Source of the DNA: JACCTH01 sp050741915
GTDB taxonomy: Bacteria > Actinomycetota > Acidimicrobiia > Spongiisociales > ZC4RG35
Assembly (NCBI GenBank): GCA_050741915.1
Contig: JBOGEX010000029.1
Span: forward strand, 1-10,640
Direction: 5' to 3'
Length of the DNA: 10,640 nt
This document shows, piece by piece, positions 6,165-10,640 of this stretch (its first letter is position 1; every line of letters starts with the position of its first letter). The notes beneath the pieces were generated by a model, which did no database searches, was not told the DNA's origin, and saw only the letters and a program-made list of their open reading frames with translations. A program made the translations under genes and the position numbers.

Positions 6165-7451
6165 ATGATCGAATCCATCTTGCATCCCGATCCGCCGGCC
6201 AACGTCACCGGGGCGCTGCTCACGGCCTACGTCCTGCTCGACGTCTTCCTGATCGTCGTTCTGGCTCGCTTGCTCGGCACTGCGATGACAAAGATCCGCC
6301 AGCCCCGGGTCGTGGGTGAGATCCTGGCAGGGATCCTCCTCGGGCCGACCCTCATCGGCGCCGACCTGTCGCTGTTTATCGCCCCCGCCGAGGCTCGGCC
6401 GATCATCTCCGCGATCGCAACCGTCGCCCTCATCATGTTCATGTTCCTGGCCGGGGTCGAATACGACGCCTCGGTCGTGGCGGGTATGGGCAAGCAGGCC
6501 GCATTGCTGGCCATCACCGCCGTTGGGATTCCAGCTGCGCTTGGGTTCCCGGTTGCGATCGCCATGCATAGTTCGACATACGCGGGACCTCAGGGACAAG
6601 ACTTCCTGTCGTTCGCCCTTTTCATTGGCGCCGCTCTCTCCGTCACAGCCTTTCCGGTCATGGCCCATATCCTCATGGAACGCGGTGAACTCAACACCAA
6701 GATGGGGGCCCTGGGTGTCGCCACCACCGGGATGATGTCCATTCTCATGTTTCTGTATATCGCTTTCGCCGCATCTGTGGCGGCCGCCCGCGGATTTGGC
6801 AGCCTTTTGTTGAAGCTGGGCCTGGTCGCTGTCTTCGGTTTGGTCTCGTGGTTCGTCGTGCGACCGGCCCTCGCCCGATTCCTTCCAAGTGCTGACGGTG
6901 GAGTTATCCCGGGACAGACCATGGCGGTCGTATTCGCGGGGATGTTGCTCTATGGGCTGGTCGGTGACCGATTAGGGATTCATGCCCTGGTCGGCGGGTT
7001 CGTCTGGGGACTGATCCTTCCCACGGATCGCGGGTTTCGAGCCGCCGTTTCGTCCAAGATCAAAGACGTCGCGATGGTCATGTTCCTTCCAGTCTTCTTC
7101 GCCCTCGCCGGATTTTCGACCGACCTCAAGTTGCTGAGCCCCGACACGCTCGGCATCGTGGGCCTGGTCCTGGCGGCCGCGATCGGTGGGAAGCTGCTGG
7201 CGGCGGTTCCCGCCCGGGCGTTCGGCATCGAATGGCGCGAGGTAGGCATTCTCGGGGCTCTCCTCAATACCCGTGGGCTTCTGGTGCTTGTCGCCGGGCT
7301 CATCGGCCTGAGCCTCGAGATCATCACCACGGTGACCTTCACGATCATCGTCATGGTCGCGCTAGTGACCAACCTCATGACTTTGCCGCTATTAGATCTT
7401 TTTACGCCCAGAAGCGACGAGCTCGCTGATCTGGTCGAAGAGAGCACGTAG
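6165..7451 (+). CDS. CPA2/Kef-type cation:proton antiporter homologue, ion-site aspartates missing
   Basis: The 428-residue protein has about 12-13 membrane segments and the layout of the Na+/H+ exchanger family (PF00999): 'QPRVVGEILAGILLGP' near the start, 'MFMFLAGVEYD', 'ALSVTAFPVMAHILMERGEL', 'MFLPVFFALAGFSTDLKLL' and 'GALLNTRGLLVLV'. Members normally exchange Na+ or K+ for H+ across the cell membrane. The helix after 'LNTKMGALG' usually carries AxDD, whose aspartates bind the ion and proton. Here it reads 'VATTGMMSILMF', with M191/S192 in place of the pair and no acidic residue in the helix. Classical antiport is therefore doubtful. It may move another solute or act as a sensor. GAGG lies seven bases before the ATG. 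It probably shares a transcript with the halogenase-like gene. The cytoplasmic TrkA-N domain of true Kef proteins is absent. Confidence 0.85.
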   Translation: MIESILHPDPPANVTGALLTAYVLLDVFLIVVLARLLGTAMTKIRQPRVVGEILAGILLGPTLIGADLSLFIAPAEARPIISAIATVALIMFMFLAGVEYDASVVAGMGKQAALLAITAVGIPAALGFPVAIAMHSSTYAGPQGQDFLSFALFIGAALSVTAFPVMAHILMERGELNTKMGALGVATTGMMSILMFLYIAFAASVAAARGFGSLLLKLGLVAVFGLVSWFVVRPALARFLPSADGGVIPGQTMAVVFAGMLLYGLVGDRLGIHALVGGFVWGLILPTDRGFRAAVSSKIKDVAMVMFLPVFFALAGFSTDLKLLSPDTLGIVGLVLAAAIGGKLLAAVPARAFGIEWREVGILGALLNTRGLLVLVAGLIGLSLEIITTVTFTIIVMVALVTNLMTLPLLDLFTPRSDELADLVEEST

Positions 7452-7799
7452 GCGAATCAGAGCAAGAGATGAGCGGACCGAAGGAGTGACGAGAGACACC
7501 TCGAGGCAGAACCTCGATGATGATCATCAGCTTCTCATCTTCATGGTCGAAGTGACGGTGTTGTTCCTAGACGCTTGCAGCCTCCGTATCGACAATTTGT
7601 TGTTCATGCGGCGGTGGTGAGGTGGAGGTGGTCGAAGAGGGCTTCCATTCCAGGGCGGGGCCCAGACGATGACCCATGACTACCCTCCCGACAAGGTACC
7701 GGCGCGACCTCTGCGCTTGTGCCCGACCGTGAGGTCCGCAGCCACCGGTATCAGCTCGGCTCTGACATCCGAGCGCCGCTCGGGGGCACCGGCCGAGAA
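7452..7799. other. Gene-free decayed stretch after the antiporter gene
   Basis: I see no convincing gene here. Two small self-complementary elements lie near the antiporter end: TCGAGG-CAGAA-CCTCGA (7501-7517) and the perfect palindrome GATGATCATC (7519-7528). The hairpin has no following T-run, so a terminator role is weak. On the minus strand the interval lies downstream of the glycosyltransferase remnant and may be its decayed flank. Short open frames exist on both strands without domains or ribosome sites. Confidence 0.5.
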
Positions 7800-8318
7800 C
7801 CCGGCAACCGTGTAATCGCGGCGGCTGGATGTGCGCAATAGCTTTACGGCCCGATGCGCGTCGACTCCGACCATTTCGGAGACGACCAACTCGCGCCGCC
7901 CCTGCCGGAGATGAGCCCGCCCGATGGGCTTCGAACCGCCAGGCCAGGTATTCGCCGCTCCGGGGGGTGCGCAGACCGCGCGGCAACCGGGCGGCGTCGC
8001 CCAGCGCACGCGCTTTCGTGTTCGATCAAGGCCGGTACGCCGCCGACCGAGGTGGCAACCACTGGCCGCCCCATCACTTCCAGCAGGACCACCGGCAATC
8101 CCTCCACGTCGGAGGGTTGATTACGACATCGGCCGCGGCCAAGAAGGCGGGCATCCTCGCGACGCCCGAGGAAGCGCAACACCGCTTCGGCCCCCCTCGG
8201 CCGCGGCGAGGGCCCGGACCCGCTCAAGGTCGCCGGGGCGTTTCTCCCCGCCAATGGAGGCGATGGTTACCCCCGGCCGGTGATTAGCCAGCCAACGCGC
8301 CGCCGCGACTCCGCAAGC
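7800..8318 (-). pseudogene. Glycosyltransferase family 4 pseudogene, C-terminal half only
   Basis: Read on the minus strand, this matches residues from about 201 onward of the intact glycosyltransferase at 9693. It retains 'RPGVTIASIGGEKRPGDLER', 'AVLRFLGRREDARLL', 'PSDVEGLPVVLLEVMG' and 'RPVVATSVGGVPALIEHE', but spread over three frames. Against the intact gene I see a one-base gain near 8190, a two-base loss near 8150, a one-base loss near 8113 and a six-base loss near 8070. Further frame changes lie near 8010 and 7930, after which 'GRRELVVSEMVGVDAHRAV' looks like the normal C-terminal helix. The N-terminal Rossmann domain is gone: homology stops near 8318, where the antitoxin-like gene ends. 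The active-site E-x7-E segment survives but no continuous protein can be made. The downstream limit at about 7800 is approximate. Confidence 0.83.
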
Positions 8319-8327
8319 GAGGGCGGA

Positions 8328-8537
8328 TCAACGTGCGAGACGTTCGAGCAGCTCCCGGTCACGTTCTAGCAGTCGCTTCGCCCGGCTTGTGAACTCTTCA
8401 TCCTCTCTGACCCGTTGTATTTCCTTGTTGAGCGCTTCGATGATCAAGGCGTTAACGCTCGTGCCCTGGACACGAGCCACCGCCTCCGCATCACTCGCCA
8501 GACCATCAGGGAGTCGAACCGTCGTTTGTTTACTCAT
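8328..8537 (-). CDS. Ribbon-helix-helix (Arc/VapB-type) antitoxin-like protein, no toxin nearby
   Basis: This 69-residue protein begins 'MSKQTTVRLPDGLASDAEAV', a DNA-contacting beta strand of the ribbon-helix-helix type, followed by helices 'VQGTSVNALIIEALNKEI' and a long charged helix ('DEEFTSRAKRLLERDRELL'). Such proteins are usually type II antitoxins or small repressors. The start at 8537 is chosen over the longer in-frame ATG at 8597 because the domain begins directly after it and because TATCAT (8549-8544 on the minus strand) ends six bases upstream, suggesting a leaderless mRNA. A toxin gene would be expected downstream on the same strand, but only the glycosyltransferase remnant is there. 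It may act on a distant partner or as an orphan repressor. Confidence 0.75.
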   Translation of the reverse strand: MSKQTTVRLPDGLASDAEAVARVQGTSVNALIIEALNKEIQRVREDEEFTSRAKRLLERDRELLERLAR

Positions 8538-8816
8538 GTCGTCATGATATCGCGACTTCAAGACATCGCAGAGACAACTACTTTTGACATAAGCCATCTA
8601 ACTCGACGCGTAACCGTCGAATAACTCTTCAGCCGACGCGCTACAGCCAAAGAAACCGGGGTTCTGTTTCCTTCGTCGACAGAAAGGCTCCCAGAGGCGG
8701 TTCAGGAGTCGACAACGCTCTGAACATCGGTCCCCCACCGGATCTCTTGGCTCACCTTTCCTCTTTAGACGGGAGCCGGACCGTGTTACCTTGTCCTCCA
8801 GAGTGGGGAGAGCATC

Positions 8817-9689
8817 GTGAAGGTATTGGTCACCGGGGGGGCAGGATTTCTCGGGCGGCATGTGGTCCGCCGACTGGCGGCCGACGGCTTTGACGTCACC
8901 GCCTTCGACTCCCAGCCGGTCACGGACGACGTCCGCTCGGTCAGCGCCGACCTGCTCGATTCGGAAGCGGTCGAAAAGGCCGTCGATGGTCAAGACGTGG
9001 TTTGTCACATCGGGGCCATCGGCGACGTCTACCTGGCCGCCGCCGATCCCCGGCTGGCGGCGGCCGTCAACGTGACGGGCACTGCGAACGTGGGCGAGGC
9101 GGCTCGGAAGGCCGGGGCTCGCGTCGTGTATGCCTCCACCTGGGAGGTCTACGGTCTGCCGGAGTGGGAGCCCATCGACGAGGCTCATCCCTGTTCGCCC
9201 GATCATCCCTACAGCATCACGAAGCTGGCCGGCGAGCGAATGTTGCTCGCCGCCGACCATCTCTCGGACGTGCCCACCTTGGCGCTCCGCCTCGGAACTG
9301 CTTTTGGTTCCGGGCTGCGAACCAATTCGGTCTTCCGACTCTTTATCGATCGGGCGCGGAGGCGGGAGCCGATCACGATCATGGGGGACGGCTCGCAGGC
9401 GCGGCAATTCACCCATGCCACCGACATCGCCCGATCCTTCTCGCTGGCCTGTCGCTCAGAGCTCAGGGGACTTGCCCTCAACACGGTTGCGGACGAAGCG
9501 ATCTCGATCAAGCAACTGGCCGAAGCCGTCATCAGCCGGCTTCCCACCGAGCTGGTCTTCGCCCCGGCCCGACCCGGTGACGTTCCGCCAGCCTTGGTCT
9601 CATCCGCCAAGATCAAAGAGTTGCTCGGCTGGGAGCCGCTGGTCTCCTTCGACGAGGGCGTCGCCGAGCTGATCGATCAAATCACGTAG
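8817..9689 (+). CDS. NAD-dependent epimerase/dehydratase (extended SDR)
   Basis: This is a 290-residue extended short-chain dehydrogenase acting on nucleotide sugars. The NAD-binding G7-G-A-G-F-L-G13 is at the N-terminus and D31 follows the second strand. The catalytic set is S107/T108 in 'YASTWEVYG', Y132 and K136 in 'PYSITKLAGE'. 'LRLGTAFGSG' and 'RQFTHATDIARSF' are typical of UDP-glucose 4-epimerase-like enzymes. At 290 residues it is slightly shorter than GalE (about 330), and the exact sugar cannot be told. GGGGAG lies six bases before the GTG start. The glycosyltransferase begins three bases after the stop, so the two are translationally coupled and probably make and transfer the same sugar. 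The 219 bases upstream (8598-8816) contain two GTCGAC palindromes but no convincing promoter or RNA gene. Confidence 0.88.
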   Translation: MKVLVTGGAGFLGRHVVRRLAADGFDVTAFDSQPVTDDVRSVSADLLDSEAVEKAVDGQDVVCHIGAIGDVYLAAADPRLAAAVNVTGTANVGEAARKAGARVVYASTWEVYGLPEWEPIDEAHPCSPDHPYSITKLAGERMLLAADHLSDVPTLALRLGTAFGSGLRTNSVFRLFIDRARRREPITIMGDGSQARQFTHATDIARSFSLACRSELRGLALNTVADEAISIKQLAEAVISRLPTELVFAPARPGDVPPALVSSAKIKELLGWEPLVSFDEGVAELIDQIT

Positions 9690-9692
9690 TCG

Positions 9693-10640
9693 ATGCCGAC
9701 CCGGCCGGTGGTCCTCATCCTCATCAAGGGTCTGGGAATTGGCGGGGCGGAGCGGTTGATCACCGAGGCCGCTTCGTGGTGGGACCGAAAGCTGTTCGAC
9801 TACCGGGTGGCCTATCTCCTGCCCTGGAAGGACCAGTTGGTGAGAGACCTCGAGGAGAGCAGAATCCCGGTGGCCATGCTCGGGAGCCGGCGAGGTATCG
9901 GGCCGGCGGCGGCGGCGAGGCTGCGTCGCTTCATCAAAAAGGAAAAGGTGGCACTGGTTCATGCCCACCTCCCCACCGCCGGCGTCCTGGCCCGCCTGGT
10001 CTCCCCGGTCCCGGTCATCTACACCGAGCACAATCTGGTCGGCTCCTATCGCCTGCCGACCCGACTGCTGAACCGACTGACCTATACCCGCAACCGGCGA
10101 GTGGTGGCGGTCTCCGAAGCGGTGGCAGCCGCGGTCGGCGACTACCGGGGTCCCAAAGTGGCGGTCATCCCCAACGGGGTCTCGGTCCGAGTTAGCGAGC
10201 AGACAGCCGCCAGCGCCCGTGCCGAGCTGGGCTTGAATTCGGAGTCAGACCTCGTGGTCCATGTCGGCAACATCCGACCTCACAAGGGCCATGCCACCTT
10301 GGTCGCCGCCGCGGGTTGGCTGGCCGGTCACCGCCCGGGCGTGACCATCGTCTCCATCGGAGGAGAAAAACACCCCGGAGATCTCGAGCGGGTCCGTGCT
10401 CTGGCCGCCGCCGCAGGTGCCGACGGGGTGTTGCGCTTTCTCGGGCGCCGCGACGACGCCCGCGCCTTCCTGGCGGCAGCCGATGTTGTGGTCAACCCGT
10501 CAGACGTGGAGGGATTGCCGGTCGTGCTGCTGGAGGCGATGGCGATGGAGCGACCGGTGGTGGCCACCTCGGTGGGTGGGGTGCCGGCTCTGATCGAGCA
10601 CGAGTTGACGGGCCTCTTGGTCGAGCCCGGAGATGGGGAA
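9693..10640 (+). CDS. Glycosyltransferase family 4 (GT-B fold), 3' end outside window
   Basis: The reading frame runs from ATG at 9693 to the window edge (316 codons). Family members are about 370-390 residues, so roughly 60 are missing. It should be a retaining transferase moving a sugar from a nucleotide donor to a glycan or lipid acceptor at the inner face of the membrane. The N-terminal domain shows 'GLGIGGAERLITEA' (acceptor-side loop), 'VHAHLPTAG', 'YTEHNLVGSY', 'VAVSEAVAAAV' and 'VIPNGVS'. The C-terminal domain shows 'VVHVGNIRPHKGH', 'VLRFLGRRDDARAFLAAADV' and the donor-binding E273-G-L-P-V-V-L-L-E281 (E-x7-E) with 'RPVVATSVGGVPALIEHE'. All key residues are intact. It has no Shine-Dalgarno of its own and probably depends on coupling to the epimerase gene. 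A broken relative lies inverted at 7800-8318. Confidence 0.9.
   Translation, partial: MPTRPVVLILIKGLGIGGAERLITEAASWWDRKLFDYRVAYLLPWKDQLVRDLEESRIPVAMLGSRRGIGPAAAARLRRFIKKEKVALVHAHLPTAGVLARLVSPVPVIYTEHNLVGSYRLPTRLLNRLTYTRNRRVVAVSEAVAAAVGDYRGPKVAVIPNGVSVRVSEQTAASARAELGLNSESDLVVHVGNIRPHKGHATLVAAAGWLAGHRPGVTIVSIGGEKHPGDLERVRALAAAAGADGVLRFLGRRDDARAFLAAADVVVNPSDVEGLPVVLLEAMAMERPVVATSVGGVPALIEHELTGLLVEPGDGE

Noticed and set aside
5685..6668. Minus-strand open frame of 327 codons across the halogenase-antiporter junction
   Set aside because: It runs opposite two well-supported genes. Its composition (many D, G, R, H) is that of an antisense frame in GC-rich DNA.
7501..7528. Hairpin and GATGATCATC palindrome as terminator or repeat element
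   Set aside because: The stem is only six pairs, there is no T-run and no second copy was seen. It is mentioned only as content of the gene-free stretch.
7669..7815. 48-residue plus-strand frame in the decayed stretch
   Set aside because: It has no ribosome site, domain or coherent composition, and it partly runs antisense to the glycosyltransferase remnant's flank.
7452..8318. Insertion-sequence remnant
   Set aside because: I looked for transposase motifs and terminal inverted repeats with target duplications and found none. The recognisable part is a glycosyltransferase.
1..10640. CRISPR array or anti-phage defence island
   Set aside because: There are no spaced direct repeats and no Cas, restriction or nuclease genes other than VapC. 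A single VapBC pair does not make a defence island.

Overview
The window is GC-rich DNA with dense genes and frequent GTG and TTG starts. It most likely comes from an actinobacterium. The S-layer-homology repeats with an internal C-x5-C pair, the VapB type and several apparently leaderless genes fit the Acidimicrobiia or a relative, but this is an inference from style, not from a marker gene.

Layout. (1) 1-1985, plus strand: the C-terminal part of a secreted protein with three 58-residue S-layer-homology-like repeats, then a PglE/DegT-family sugar-nucleotide aminotransferase. (2) 1918-3334: a minus-strand multi-pass membrane protein that overlaps the aminotransferase tail convergently, diverging from a VapB-VapC toxin-antitoxin pair across a short AT-rich palindromic control region. 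(3) 3493-4608: two genes closed by a hairpin terminator, a small exported beta-type protein with a C-terminal anchor and a four-helix membrane protein with two HxxEH motifs. I do not recognise the function of either. (4) 4734-7451: a two-gene unit encoding a flavin-dependent halogenase-like oxidoreductase and a CPA2/Kef-type antiporter homologue that lacks the usual aspartate pair. (5) 7452-8597: a decayed region holding the C-terminal half of a family-4 glycosyltransferase pseudogene on the minus strand, and a small ribbon-helix-helix antitoxin-like gene directly upstream of it with no toxin. (6) 8817-10640, plus strand: an NAD-dependent sugar epimerase/dehydratase and, three bases later, an intact family-4 glycosyltransferase cut by the window end. 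This last gene is the close relative of the pseudogene.

How the genes fit together. The aminotransferase, epimerase, glycosyltransferase and glycosyltransferase remnant suggest a surface-glycan or glycoprotein locus next to a cell-surface protein, broken up by accessory cargo (toxin-antitoxin, orphan antitoxin). The halogenase-like/antiporter pair and the HxxEH membrane pair are the least explained parts. No RNA gene, CRISPR array, complete insertion sequence or prophage feature was seen.
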